Assembly: GCA_034008185.1 (NCBI GenBank)
Contig: CM067081.1
Span: 6,261,821 to 6,325,820, forward strand
DNA length: 64,000 nt
Origin: Gorsachius magnificus
Lineage: Eukaryota > Chordata > Aves > Pelecaniformes > Ardeidae
Direction of reading: 5' to 3'
Shown: positions 26,554 to 38,529 of the stretch, in pieces
How the letters are laid out: the number at the start of each line of letters is the position of its first letter
Numbering within the stretch: the stretch's first letter is position 1
Translations under genes and position numbers: made by a program
Notes under the pieces: generated by a model
Seen by the model: the letters and a program-made list of their open reading frames with translations, nothing else
Told to the model about the DNA's origin: nothing
Database searches by the model: none

Positions 26554-26835
26554 AGCGCCTATCACCATATTGATAAACATTCTTTGGAACCACTCTGATG
26601 GTAAAACACAGTTTACTACATTCTTTGTAATTATGAAGTACATCCTTACAAAGTTTCAAGGTATTTGGGTAATGAATAGCCAAAATATATTTTTTAAAAT
26701 TCGATTGCATCAGATTTGGGTTTGGATTTTTAACTAGAATTGTAAACACTTTTCCACATATCATTGTTTGTCATACTATAAAATGAAAAATATCTGGCCT
26801 TTCCTAAATGAGAGAAAATCTAATGCAAATCCAGA
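26554..26835. other. Short unique spacer
   Basis: A+T-rich sequence between the AT tract and a minus-strand CR1 end, with nothing recognisable. Confidence 0.5.
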
Positions 26836-26924
26836 TCATAGAATCATCATAGAATCATAGAATCACCTCGGTTGGAAAAGACCTTTAAGATCATCGAGTC
26901 CAACCGTTAACCCAGCACTAAGCC
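26836..26924 (-). mobile_element. CR1 LINE, very short 3' end copy
   Basis: On the plus strand it reads as tail units (ATCATAGAATCATAGAATC) followed by CACCTCGGTTGGAAAAGACC and the complement of the GGTTAACGGTTGGACTCGA block seen in copies A and B. It is an 89-bp, strongly 5'-truncated member of the same subfamily. It retains the subfamily's diagnostic bases and the CpG in ATCGAGTCC, so it is relatively young. The tail has one irregular ATC insertion. Confidence 0.9.
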
Positions 26925-27230
26925 AAATAAAATTATTGTACCAGTCGCATCTGCATTTATAAGGTAAAAGAGCCAATATTTGAAAGATACAGACTTCCAG
27001 AAGTTATTTGAGGGTGTGTATTCAGTTCAGATCTCATTTTACACATGAATTACAACAGAGAAGGGGAGAATGAAGAGGATGGAGAAGGGTAAGGAGGCTG
27101 CAGGTCCATTTGCTTATCTGGCCAAGCCTTGTACCTGGTGACCATGGACTGTCCCCTTAGGTCTGGGGCCATCATCAGGACACATCCATCAGTGTGTATC
27201 TACTAGCGAATATATTGCTCTGCTGGAGCA

Positions 27231-27263
27231 AGTAAAGTGCTGGCACTGAGGTGCCAGTAAAGT
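27231..27263. other. Short hairpin flanked by direct repeats
   Basis: CTGGCAC (27240-27246) and GTGCCAG (27251-27257) form a perfect 7-bp stem with a TGAG loop. The 8-mer AGTAAAGT occurs on both sides at 27231-27238 and 27256-27263. No transposon of this structure is recognised, and it may be coincidence. Confidence 0.5.
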
Positions 27264-29172
27264 ATTGGTTTTGGTTTGTGGTGGTCTGCATAGCTGGTTG
27301 TGTCTGTACAATGCACGAGTGTGTGTACGTGTGTGTACTGGGGACATCTGCTCACCCTGCTGCTGGCTGGACCTGGGGACACAGCACCAGCTGGGCTGTA
27401 GGGGACTGGTACAGAAGGAACAGCCAAGGTCTGTAGAGGACCAGGAGGAGGAATTGCCTGGATGCTGAAGTGTAACAACTTCAACTTCCCTTAGCAGAAA
27501 GTACAGCTGAAGTGTGTCTTAACGAGACCGGGGCTGAAGTATCCTTGCAAGAAGTTGTTTGCTTGCACTTGCTATACATCGTGTTATGTAAAGAAAGCAA
27601 GAAAAGCAAAATTGCACTAAATATTCACATTCAAGCCTAAATTCTGCACACATATCAAATACTCTAATTCAGCCATGAACTTTCAGCGTTGTTCATTTTT
27701 TACTTCCATTGCTAGGAAAGATCAGTTCTATGGATCATAAAAATTTCAATCCTATGTTACATGAAGTCAGACATATAATGATATATTTTAACCATCAAAT
27801 CTGTGTAATTACTGTTGCAACTCAGTTGTTTTGACTATGGAAGTGTAATGAGGAATAAGTGATTCCTGAAAAGATGGGGGGGGACATGGACACAAATACA
27901 CCACAAAACATCTCCAAATCCAAATGCAAACATAACTGCCATACAGTAAATCAGATTCCTTACCTCACTTGTGAACTACATAATCTTTCTGTGTTTGTTC
28001 GTAGAAAGCTGCCTGTCCTTTTCTAAGAATTAAAAAAAAAAAAAATAACAGTACCTAATAAACTGGGAGATAATTCAGGCTTGACTGTCATATGGACATA
28101 TTTAACATGCAGTACCTTAGTGAAAAATGGGAATAATTAATGTAAAGAAAAAGAAAGAATAAGAAATACATATAAAGCACTCATTATTTCTGCCAGCACA
28201 TCTACTCCTAAATTAATAGAAGTCAGTGTGAAATAATGCAACAGCTGCAGCAGAGGAACATGGGGAAAATCTAAGGATTGCCACCGGAGAAAGGGAAGAA
28301 AGAAATATGAAAGCTCTTTAACTTTACAGAATCTTATGAGAATAAAGATTCTACTCACTAAAAATTATCAGGCCATTTTCACATGAATTTTACAAGACAA
28401 AGCACAGAAAGAACAGTTTTCTCAAGTGTAATAAACCTCACTTTTTCTTATGATACTGTGTCGAAGGGTGCCCCACTTCACACACTGCTGGGAAAGCAGG
28501 AAAAAATAAAATCACGGCTCTCTTACCTTACACTGATGTTCGGCAATGTGAAGGAACAGTCATGATTTAACCCAATACAAGCAAACAAATGTCAAAAGCT
28601 GGCCTGTACTGAGTCTTCTATTCATGTTTTGGCTAAGCTATTTAAATTCTTAGATGGAATTGGTATTTGCTCCTGGCTGTATTAACTCCAGCTTGGATCT
28701 CTTAGTACACAATATGCAACATTGAAGAACATAAACATGTGCCAAGCTTTTCCCAGGTTGCAGACAGCCAGGAGTAACCACTTATGATCTGTCATCAATG
28801 GAATTTAAAACACTTTTGACATGTCACATCTCTACTGAAAGTTGTAGTGCAATCAAATCCTAATTGTGAGGAAAAGCAGGTCCAAAGTGTGCTGTTTCAC
28901 AGCTTTAAATATCTTCTAAAGATGCTTCAAGGGCCTACAATTAACCCGAGATGCAGTCAGGTGAGGCTGATATTTAAGTAACTATTATGTTAATTAAACA
29001 TTCATAAACATACATCTACATATCTATATCAATAAACGCTCTTCACGTTGCTTTTCTTCTGTAGAAGTAAACTCTTTGTTTTCCTATTTTTTTCTGTACC
29101 ACCTTGCCCATATAAAGAAAAAGACAGCAGGGTATTTGAACAACACCATTTCATACACATTTCACATATAAA

Positions 29173-29200
29173 TATGTGTGTATGTGTGTGTGTGCATGTG
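29173..29200 (+). repeat. TG microsatellite
   Basis: An interrupted TG tract with TATG units, about 28 bases, next to A+T-rich sequence. Confidence 0.85.
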
Positions 29201-29725
29201 TTCAAAAAAATCAAGTGGGGCACATCTTGTCTGAGGCATTCTTAGGTACTACATCTTTAACAAGAATGTAGGTTTTGTTATGCAAAAACCCACTAATTTG
29301 CTTTTGCTCCACTCTCCATTTTTCTTCCTTACATATTAAAAATATATTAAGATGTTTAAATTGCAAAGTAAAATCACAGAAATAAAGTGTAACATAAACT
29401 TCAGCTTAGCTTCCATAGGTGCGTGCATTTGCATGATCTCAAGTTACAAGATCAGAGATTTCTTACCCATAGGACACCGCCTCATTTAAATAACAGCCAG
29501 TCATTCCCAGTTTCTCTGTGTATCTCATTTTGTACATGTGCCAGACATTATTTCATGCAAACAATTTAAATCTTGTAATAGTTCATCATCATTAGTTTCT
29601 TAATGGGTGCAGAGATGGATGACAGACAGCAGGAGAAAGGAAAGGTAAAGGCAGGGTGATGTTAACAGGGCCAAAGTGATGGAGAGGCAGAAGAGCACCG
29701 ATGGGAGCATGGGGGGCTTCATGTG

Positions 29726-30108
29726 AATAGAATAGAATAGAACAGAATAGAATAGAACAGAACAGAACAGTTCATTTGGAAGGGACCTACAAGGATCATC
29801 TAGTCCAACCGCCTGACCAATTCAGGGCTGACCAAAAGTTAAAGCATGTTATTAAGGGCATTGTCCAAATGTCTCTGAAACACTGACAGGCTTGGGGCAT
29901 CGACCACCTCTCTAGGAAGCCTGTTCCAGTGTTTGACCACTCTCTTGGTAGAGAAATGCTTCCTAATGTCCAGTCTGAGCCTCCCCTGGCACAGTTTTGA
30001 ACCATTCCCACGCATCCTATCACTGGATACCAGGGAGAAGATCTCAGCACCTCCCTCTCCACGTTCCCTCCTCAGGAAGACGTAGGGAGCAATGAGGTCA
30101 CCCCTCAG
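29726..30108 (-). mobile_element. CR1 LINE 3' end, AATAG/AACAG-tail subfamily
   Basis: On the plus strand it starts with about nine AATAG/AACAG pentamers. Then come the complement of a CR1 3' region (TTGGAAGGGACCTACAAGGA, TCATCTAGTCCAACCGCC), CCACCTCTCTAGGAAGCCTG, TTCCAGTGTTTGACCACTC, and on to AATGAGGTCACCCCTCAG. The order and wording match CR1. The pentamer tail marks a subfamily different from copies A and B. A 5'-truncated, moderately diverged copy. Confidence 0.9.
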
Positions 30109-31521
30109 AGCAGATCCTGGCTGTCTCAGAGAGCAACAGGAAAAACAGCTCCTAAAAACAGCCCCTAAAAACAGCCAGGTGGAGAGACATATTGTTTCCT
30201 CTGCATCTGAAGATGACTATGGACCCTTGAAAGTTCATACTTCAGTGAAGACATTTTCCCTTTAAGCAGTTATGAACACACATAGACACACATGGATACT
30301 CACACAAAGTTGCAAAATACATTCCACGTGTTTATTTTAGGGTGTGATTTCAGAACTTGTGGGTTTTGCAGGCCTGACTTGTGATTTTTGAATACATGGA
30401 GGTTACTTGCTGCGAGGTACGTGCTTTCTGCTCACGTCAGTTCAGATGACAAATTGACATCAGCAGTTTCTGTAGCACTGGAATTGCCTATGACAAGAGT
30501 GCTTAGCACAAAAATTGTGTGTTCACTTAAGCACCACAGTTCTCAAATATTTAAGGCACATTAATACCAACCAAAATAGTTACATCAAGCACAGTTGAAC
30601 ATATTTAAATTAAGCAATATATGAGTTTATACCTATAGATTATAATCTCAAAATATTTTCTAGAAAAGTTTTAATATTTTATTACTTAATTACATGGCAA
30701 ATTAAATTATCTCTTTTTTTTAATTATGATAAATCCTAATCCCCAAATTAGGGTAATACAGTTTTCATCTTTTCTCTTGCTATCCCTTTCCTAAGTATTT
30801 GCGGTTAAGTTTGTGATTTTTATGTGGTTCTTTGCTTGCTTTTTAATTTGGCTAAATCTTCAGAGATAGTATTTTTGTGGGATTTTTTTTCCAGTCTCTT
30901 TTTATAGTACATTCTTTGATATACATCATGTCAATGTCATTTGTACTGAAATAGAAGTGTTTCATAGTTTTTATATTTGCCACAAAATCAGGAAAATATA
31001 ATTTGAGAGGGGAATATAAGATATGGGATTCCACAGCCCTGTAAACAACTCTCTGCTGCCTTGGAGATGATTATTAGTCTGGCCAAACAGTCTATAAGCA
31101 CAGTGGGTAGGATTCATCTTGATTTTAGACACCTATGACAAACTTCTTGAAGCCTTCCTTCATCATCAGGGCAGTGAAACATGCACTTGTAGAGCATGTT
31201 TCACCTGTCCTCTGCAGACAGCTGCATCTGGATGAGCTGATGCACGTCGTACAGAGCCTACTTCCCTCCACAGAAGAGATTCCTGGGAGGCTGCCTGAGA
31301 TGTAGACATCTTCATTAGGGTTAGGTAAGATGAATTCTATCCAGAACACCTAGAGGTTTTTTTGATCTTTATGATATCTTGTCTCGAAACAAAAAAACCC
31401 AAAACCTAATTAAAAAAAAAAAAAAAAAAGAAACCAACAACAAAACACTGAGTCTCCCAACTACAGGCACTTGGGAAATTTTCCAGCATAACTTCTAAAT
31501 TTCAAGTGCATCCTATGGCAT
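30109..31521. other. Unique A+T-rich sequence
   Basis: No gene was recognised. The stretch 30,590-30,760 is rich in TAAT/ATTA motifs. An A18 run sits at 31,412-31,429. A 74-codon minus-strand frame (31,125-31,349) has no recognisable domain. Confidence 0.5.
31412..31429. repeat. Homopolymer A18
   Basis: An A run, preceded by further A-rich sequence with AAACCC units, without a recognisable retroelement body. Confidence 0.9.
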
Positions 31522-31953
31522 GCTGTAACACATCCAGAGGAGAGCAACAAAGCTGGTGAAAGGTCTGGAGCACAAGTCTGATGAGGAGCAGCTGACAGAA
31601 CTGGGGTTTTTTAGCTTGGAAAAAAGGAGGCTGAGGGGAGACCTTATTGCCCTCTACAACTGCCTGACTAGGAGGGTGTAGGAGGTGAGGGTTGGTCTCT
31701 TCTCCCAAGTAACAAGCAATAGAACAAGAGGAAATGGCCTCAAATTGTGCCAGGGGACGTTTAGATTGGATATTAGGAAACATTTCTTCACTGAAAGGGT
31801 TGGAACAGGCTCCCCAGGGGAGTGGTCGAGTCACCATTCCTGGAGGTATTTAAAGGATGGGCAGATGAGGTGCTTAGCGACATAGTTTAGTGGTGGACTT
31901 GGCAGTGTTAGGTTAACAGTCTTTTCCAGCCTAAGAGATTCTATGATTCTATG
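31522..31953 (+). mobile_element. CR1 LINE copy C, diverged and 5'-truncated
   Basis: This copy starts in the ORF2 C-terminal region (ACATCCAGAGGAGAGCAAC) and runs through AGGAGGCTGAGGGGAGACC, a GAACAAGAGGAAATGGC block and the ORF2 end to the 3' region and ATTCTATG tail. Compared with copies A and B it has many transitions. It also has a roughly 25-base deletion in the 3' untranslated region: GGTTAACAG joins directly to TCTTTTCC, removing the GGACTCGATGATC block. Its ORF2 frame is broken by stops and frameshifts. Probably the same or a sister subfamily, but older or less constrained. Confidence 0.9.
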
Positions 31954-34385
31954 AATTACAAACAAATCACCTGTCAGTGTGCACAGGAGCATTTTGGATT
32001 GATTGATATATCAACCTATGTTTAAAAGGTAGTACTGGGGATCTGGATTCACAGAAAGCTACACTAACCATTAGACCTTCCCTTAAAGCCTCTGGCTCTA
32101 GTATTGATGACAGATATGAACCTTGCACCAGTGAACCATTCAGTTTGATAATTCAGTAACCTCATGTAAATTTAAAGCCAGCTGGTCTTCCTTCAGTTTG
32201 TGGAGCTACTGATTTGAATCAGCTTACAAGGGAGCTGCCTAGCATCCTTGTTCTTTGCAAAAAGTGAGATTGTCCTGTAGGGAAGGGACAGGTCCATGAA
32301 GGTGCTCCTCTGGAGCGTTTTCTGATTTTTTTATAAGCCACATCACCAAGACCACCCCCAAGGTATTTACTGAAGACACTGTTCATTTGTCTTTCTAAAA
32401 CATTGCAGTTGTCGGATGAAACACATGAAGGAGCTGGAGTGGCATCAGGGCAGAGAGAGAAAGTGTACCTTCTCCTTCATAGCCCCTGATCATGGTGCCT
32501 TGGTTGTACATCAAACACCTTAAAATCTCTTGAAAACATCCCTGGACAAAAGCAAGGTATGAAGGCAATACCTGCTCCCACAAATGCTACTTCAAGAACA
32601 CATCCTGTAAAAATAGATTTCAGACACTAATAAGCAATCCTACCTAGGTGAAGAAACAAAAATCTTCACACAAAACAATAAATCCCTATAATCACACACT
32701 GACAGGATGAAAAATAAATCCAGTTCATCTTTAAACATATTATTTAGCTGTGTGTCACTGAGAAATCTAGCTGCAATGTATCTGTTTAGGTTTCTGCCAA
32801 ATATTGTCCACGTGTTATATAAAGTTCCCATTTTAGCCAAACAGGTCACAAGAAAAGTATGGCCTTGCATAGGTCACCCTCAAGGGTACTGAAGACTATT
32901 TGATTCCACCTACAGAGGAATCCACAGGCACTTTTTATATCTATTTCTTCAGGTATGGCAGACGTGCCTGGGAACATGCCTGGCGCTGAGGCCAGCTGAC
33001 ACAGAAGAGCCCAGATTTCACTGTGCTGGTAAAATCTCAGCCTGCAGACAGCCTCCTGGGTTCCTGCTTCCAAACTGAGCTCAGGAGCTATTTAAGGGAG
33101 CACAAGCTGGCAAGGGCAAAATGCCTGTGAGGAACTACTTGAGCAATTTCACTGTCCATGCAGTCACGTTCCAGTGCCCGGCAATGTTCTCTAGCATTGT
33201 TTAATTTACTGCTGTAGATACAGCCAGACCATCTTTCATCCTAAAAGGTGAATCAATCTTCCATCATCGGGGTGTTCCTGTCATACAGAGGGAGGAGGTT
33301 GGAGGATGTATGCTCTGTAAAGCGTAATAGCCAAGAGGAGGAAGAGCCCTTGCCAGGACTTTCTGCAATGGAAGCTGAAGGAAATTTCTGGCATTGTCTT
33401 AATGTTCATTGCTCAGTCTGATTAGGAAAAAAAAAAAGGATATCTTGTATAGCTGGAAATGTTACCCAGACTGTATTATATCTTCATTAAAATTTGCATT
33501 ATGCCTAACACCTAGCTGAGCCCTATAGTATTCTAAGAGGACAGATTTTAATGGCATCTCCAAAATAACATATTCTATAAGTAACGTATTCATATCAAAG
33601 GCCTAAAAGGTCATACCAATATAACAATCACTGTCTTATATTCACCCATCACACTCATGCTTAGCAGAGAGAAGAAGGAAAAGAAAAACACTTTTTATAG
33701 CACTTCCTGAGGGTTAAAAAATTGGTTTATAGACTGAAGAAGAAGAAAAAGATGGATTTTCAAAGTTGCAGGGTGACAAAGGAGAAGCATTTAGATGCAC
33801 TGACAACTCCTTTGTATAAAAGGAGTTCAGCACGTGCCTCAGTTGGTCATATCTCTAGCAACAGCATCAGAAAGAGATATATTTTTTTAGCTAGCTTGCT
33901 TAACACAAAAACTGTGCAGTTTTGTTTGGTCTGCACAAAATGGATGCTAAAATTTACCTGACGCAATAATTTCTGAAGAAGTTACAAGCTCTCCAGTACT
34001 CCCACTGGCCCCATCCCTTTTTGTCCATCCTATTTCTCAGTTTAAGTTTCTTTGGCAATGTTTTTGTGTAAAAAGGAAAAAAAAAAAGGATTTAGGTGAT
34101 TCCCATGAACTTTTTACTATTAGTATAAAATCAGACTTTAAGAGTTGATTTCTAACTTGTTAGACAGTAGCCATCCTAAAGTAAAATCTGGCAGTTGCTT
34201 CATTGTCTCTGCAAGAAACGGAAAGTTAAAAAAAAAAAGGATAATGAACATTAGAAACAAAACAAAAACAAAACACAGGGATGATGTACTGCATTGTCTT
34301 TTCCAACTCCATGTCCAAAAATAATGATGAGAGTAATTCTGCACAGATTACTTTCTGGAATACCATTCTCCACCCTTTCCCCTCC

Positions 34386-34405
34386 CTTTCTTCCTTCCTT
34401 CCTTT
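34386..34405 (+). repeat. CTTC simple repeat
   Basis: About four CTTC/CCTT units form a short pyrimidine tract. Confidence 0.8.
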
Positions 34406-34994
34406 TAAAATGTAGTTATGGAATTAAATACTGAAATTATAGGAAGAAAAATACCAAGTGACCAAAAGCAATTGGTTGATGGATGTTTGAAGATCTCAAC
34501 AAAATTAGTGTTCAATTGGAGGGTTGAGTATATCCAGGTGCATTATATTTTTGCCAAGCTGCACTGGTTTGTATCAATGTAGGTAATAAAATATCATAGA
34601 CAATTTTCCTGTACAACGAGGCTGGCCTATCACAAAAGGAGTCTTAACAAAATTGTATTTGTTCTGCTGAGGCAGAAAACTTCATTGGCAAGAGGAGAGG
34701 GAAAGTCAGGATGCAAAAAGTCTTGGTCTGAACTGTGAAGCCAAGAAGTGTTCCCCATCTCCCAGGGCTGGATGTATAGCTGGTACCTGCAGATGACATG
34801 ATGAGGACATGGAGGATGCAGGCCAATCTCTCCTCTCTCCTTCATCCTTTGTCCCACCAGCTTTCTGTCAGAGTGTGGCTTGGACAGGTAGACATGCAGG
34901 AGTTGAGAGCACACCAAAGTCATCCCTGAGCTGGGTAGCTGAGGCCAACACTAAACACACACCACAGAGCACATCTTCCTCATGCTACTGGGTT

Positions 34995-34998
34995 GCTA
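34995..34998. repeat. Left target-site duplication of the 35-kb LTR
   Basis: GCTA abuts the TG start of the LTR; the same four bases follow its CA end at 35915-35918. At four bases a chance match is possible (about 1 in 256 for one given position). Confidence 0.6.
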
Positions 34999-35914
34999 TG
35001 GTAAACTTTTGTTAACGGAGGGCTACAGGGATGGCTTCTGTGAGAAGATGCTAGAAGCTTCCCCCATGTCCAATACAGACAATGCCAAACAGCTCCAAGA
35101 CAGACCTGTCGCTGGCCAAGGCTGAGCCCATCAGCGATGTTTGTAGCACCTCTGGGATAGCATAGTTAAGAAGGGGGGAAAAAAAGCCCTGAGCAACTGC
35201 ATCTGGAGAAGAGAGGAGTGAGAATATGTAAGAGAAACAACCCTGACCAGAATATGTAAGAGAAACAGCCAAGGTGAGTGAAGGAGGGGAAGGAAGTGCT
35301 CCAGGCACCGGAGCAGAGATTCCCCTGCAGCCCCTGGGGCAGCCCATGGTGGGGCAGGCTGTGCCCCTGCAGCCCAGGGAGGCCCACGGGGGAGCAGATC
35401 CCCACCTGCAGCCCGGGGAGGACCCCATGCCAGAGCAGGGGGGTGCCCGAAGGGAACCCCCCAGGCTGGGGCAGATTTGCTGGCTGGGCTGGTGACCCCA
35501 TGGGGACCCACGCTGGAGCCGTCTGCTCCTGAGGGATTGTACCCCATGGGGGGATGGATCCAGGCTGGAGCAGTTTGTATTCCCCGTCCCCCTGGGCCCT
35601 TGTGGAGGGGGGGAGCTAGAGAAATTGTGAGTGAACTTAAGCCCATGAAGAAGGGAGGAGTGGGGGGAAGGTGGTTTAAGATTTAGTTTTTATTTCTCCT
35701 TATCCTACTCTGATTTGTTGGTAAAATATTAAATTAATTTTCCCCAAGTTGAGTACATCTTTCCTGTGATGGTAATTGCTGAATGATCTCCTTGTCCTTA
35801 CCTCTACACATGAGCCTTTCATTGTATTTTCTCTCCCCTGTCCAGTTGAGGAGGGGGAGTGATAGAGCGGCTTTGGTGGGTACCTGAGCATCCAGCCAGG
35901 GTCAACCTGCCCCA
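34999..35914 (+). mobile_element. Solo LTR of an endogenous retrovirus (GC-rich avian type)
   Basis: A 916-bp LTR with TG..CA ends. It starts TGGTAAACTTTTGTTAACGG and ends in CCAGCCAGGGTCAACCTG plus CCCCA. The 4-mer GCTA lies just outside both ends (34995-34998 and 35915-35918), consistent with a target-site duplication. Internal landmarks of this recalled avian LTR family are present: GATGGCTTCTGTGAGAAG, CCAAGGCTGAGCCCATCAGC, a GC-rich block of CTGCAGCCC-type imperfect repeats (about 35,320-35,470), and the terminal AGAGCGGCTTTGGTGGG segment. A polyadenylation-like ATTAAA is at 35728-35733, which sets the strand. No internal gag/pol region adjoins it, so this is a solo LTR left by LTR-LTR recombination. 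Decayed CpGs suggest moderate age. I recall the family as ERVL-like, though 4-bp duplications are more typical of other classes. Confidence 0.8.
35320..35470 (+). repeat. GC-rich imperfect tandem repeats inside the LTR
   Basis: About three units of roughly 40 bases carry CCCCTGCAGCCC or CCACCTGCAGCCC, followed by a GGAGGMCC-like and a GGAGCAG/GGGGCAG-like block. Further looser copies (CCCATGGGGACCCACGCTGG) follow downstream to about 35,570. The unit number of this block is known to vary between copies of the family. Several overlapping open frames on both strands arise only because of its GC content. Confidence 0.65.
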
Positions 35915-35918
35915 GCTA

Positions 35919-38529
35919 TGTTCTGTGTTTGAAAGAGTCTTTCCTCCTGAACATTAAGTAACTATTTTATTAACTTCCATCTTGTTACTTCACTCTCTCT
36001 GGCAGTATTTCTCCATGAACACTGCAATGAGAGCCCAATAATGAGGTTTACATAGTCACATATGTCTCATCTTCTCCACTGTCAGACACAACCTTGTACT
36101 CTCTCCTGTAACCTTTTGTCTGACTTTGGGCTGGATCTCTGGCACAAGTGGTTAAACCTTTCTTTAAAGAGTATTGTTCTTCTCTTTAATATTCTACCCT
36201 AATTGCATTATTAGTCCTCTAGAAAGAATAACTCTGTCTTTGGACATTAAAACTGGAAAGGGATGGTTCGGACTATCAAAGAATCAAAAAGATTTTCATT
36301 CACTTGTGGAACAAGACTACAGATCAATGCAAAAGAAAAGAGGTTGTTCCCAAACTGAGCTACATCCAGATCTGAAACAAGCCTGTAACACTGCTGAAAA
36401 TAAAGCTTCACATGAAGACATGATGAAGCATGTAGGATGCTTAACAAGAGTGAGACCCTGTGGTTTTACATGCCATGACTCCAGAAGACCTCATCATTGA
36501 AGTTCTAAGCACTCTTCTTTGCCTGCTCTTTCAAATGTGTGACATGGAAAAGGGACAAAATTTTGATCCATACCAGTGCATAAATAATAAGAAAAAAGTA
36601 AAGAAATCTTATTACTTTATTTCTTTAATAGTTAAGACTAACTGCTAAACACTTTTATTAATTTTGCAGTACAGGTTTCGTAGCAATCTAAAAAAAAAAA
36701 TCTTTATTGTTTTGACTTTTTTGAATACTGACACGGGAAAAAATCCCCCAACTAAAGGTTTTAACAGCTGCATTTTGGCAGGTGTCTTTTCAGACTGTAT
36801 TACTACAACATAGCAGCTACGGGCACATCGCACTATCTAAGAGTACAAGAGATTCTTTGGATAGCAACATCCATGTCTGAAATATCTCCCTGTTTGAATT
36901 GCAGGCAAGAAAAGCATAAACTTCTGTGGTCTCCTGACGACTGAGCAGAGTGCTTATATTTAAAGTTGCCACCCAAAATTTCATCCCGTGTTATGAGAGA
37001 GCACAGGCCAGATCTGGAGGTGAGATGTTCGACAGAATTGTGCAGCAGGCTCTCTGCGAGCAGCTTTGCAGAAACTGCCTGCTGCCACCTCCCTGCTGCT
37101 CTATGGATAATTTTCAGGGCTGTCAGTCGGCATCCTCATTTGCATTACTCACAGATGTCCCTGAAAACCATGTATCCTGGGACCATTTTTATGACACAGG
37201 ATGTGAAGTGAATGTTCTGTAATTTTAAATTAAACATCTGCAGATTTTCTTAGTTATCTAGATTTCAAGAAATCCTGCTTCCATTTACAAGTTAATTCAG
37301 TTTATTTCATTCAAATTCTACAAGAGCATTGAAGACCTTTATATCTTGCAAGAACATAAAACACCATAAATCAAGTAGAACATGAAACTCTTGTCTCTTG
37401 CCACATTGAAGAAGATCAGGAATAGCAGGAGAGGAATTAGAAGAATTATTTCAATATCTTCCGATAAAAGCAAAGACAAAACAGCCCTATAATTTTCAAA
37501 TTACTGTAGATTTATTAGACTTGAATTTATTGTCTTTGTAGAAAATTCTAATGTTTAAATTTATTAGTGTCCCTCTTAATTAACATGAGTAAGTTTTCCA
37601 CATCTACAGATAGAAAACAAGCCTAAATTTATCCTCAATATATGGAATCAAGTAATTAATGTTGGTACATTCATGTCAGTGTCTCTGGAGAAGAAAAACT
37701 CACCAGGCTCCACATGCTTTGTCTTAAACTATATATTTTAAAGACAAGTTTTCAAAATTTTCCCCATTTTGCTTCCAGATTCCCTGCTCATGTTTATGTA
37801 TTCAGATTATGCCAAGATTTTTCTTTATAGTTCAATAAACTCCCAATATTCAGAAATACATTGCAATGGGGATTAAAGATTGTATTATTCATATTATTTG
37901 TAGTTATGCACAATACTTAGCAAACTAAAACTTGAGGCACATTAGTGCTGTTTTGTTATGCCAAAAAGAGCTCTGGTGACTGCCCTAATTTGACTATAGG
38001 TGTAAGAACCACTCATTAAAATCTAATGTCAGACTCAAAGCTAGCACAAACTTTCATTATGCAAACATGAAATCGACTGGAAGGGCTAATGAGGATAGAA
38101 AGACACCCCAGATGTCAATAGAAAACAATCTACTTCTAACACAGCCCTTCTTCTGGGAATTTCCCCCATCTACAATAAAGACTTTGTTTACTGATATCCT
38201 AGTACTTGTTAGGCTGAAGAATCATGAAAACACAGTAAAAGAATATGGTGAATCTCAGACATAACATATTTCTTAATTTAACGATAAACTTAACTCAATG
38301 ATTGCTATTGTCCTTGTTCTTCTCAAATTGAACATCCAGTTTTAACCAGTATTTTATAGTCATTGTATAATAAGAAAATGACAGAGTGAGGAAAACAGAT
38401 AGATGGACTTAAAGTAACATTCATATAACTGATTTACATTCCACAGAATTAATTCTTCTGCTTTCTTTAAATCTAAATTCAGATGCAGTTATAGTTTAAA
38501 TAGACATCCATGAAAAAAAAAATGGAGTA
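35919..38529. other. Unique non-coding sequence
   Basis: No gene was recognised. The 36,900-37,220 stretch has two overlapping open frames (90 and 81 codons) but reads more like a conserved non-coding element, with an octamer ATTTGCAT at 37,138-37,145 and TGTCA just upstream. The 37,500-37,700 stretch is A+T-rich with TTAATTAA-like motifs. Confidence 0.5.

Larger units (their letters stand above)
26925..29725. other. Unique non-coding sequence
   Basis: No gene was recognised. A TG microsatellite lies at 29,173-29,200 and an A run near 28,030. A small perfect hairpin flanked by an 8-bp direct repeat lies at 27,231-27,263. The 29,330-29,620 stretch is repeat-free, with an octamer ATTTGCAT at 29,427-29,434. 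Confidence 0.5.
31954..34998. other. Unique non-coding sequence
   Basis: No gene was recognised. Open frames (under 100 codons) lack protein character. A CTTC tract lies at 34,386-34,405 and A runs near 33,428, 34,078 and 34,228. Confidence 0.55.

Noticed and set aside
35051..35646. Several overlapping 70-171-codon frames on both strands, proline/glycine-rich
   Set aside because: They fall in the GC-rich repeated part of a solo LTR, where stop codons are rare by composition.
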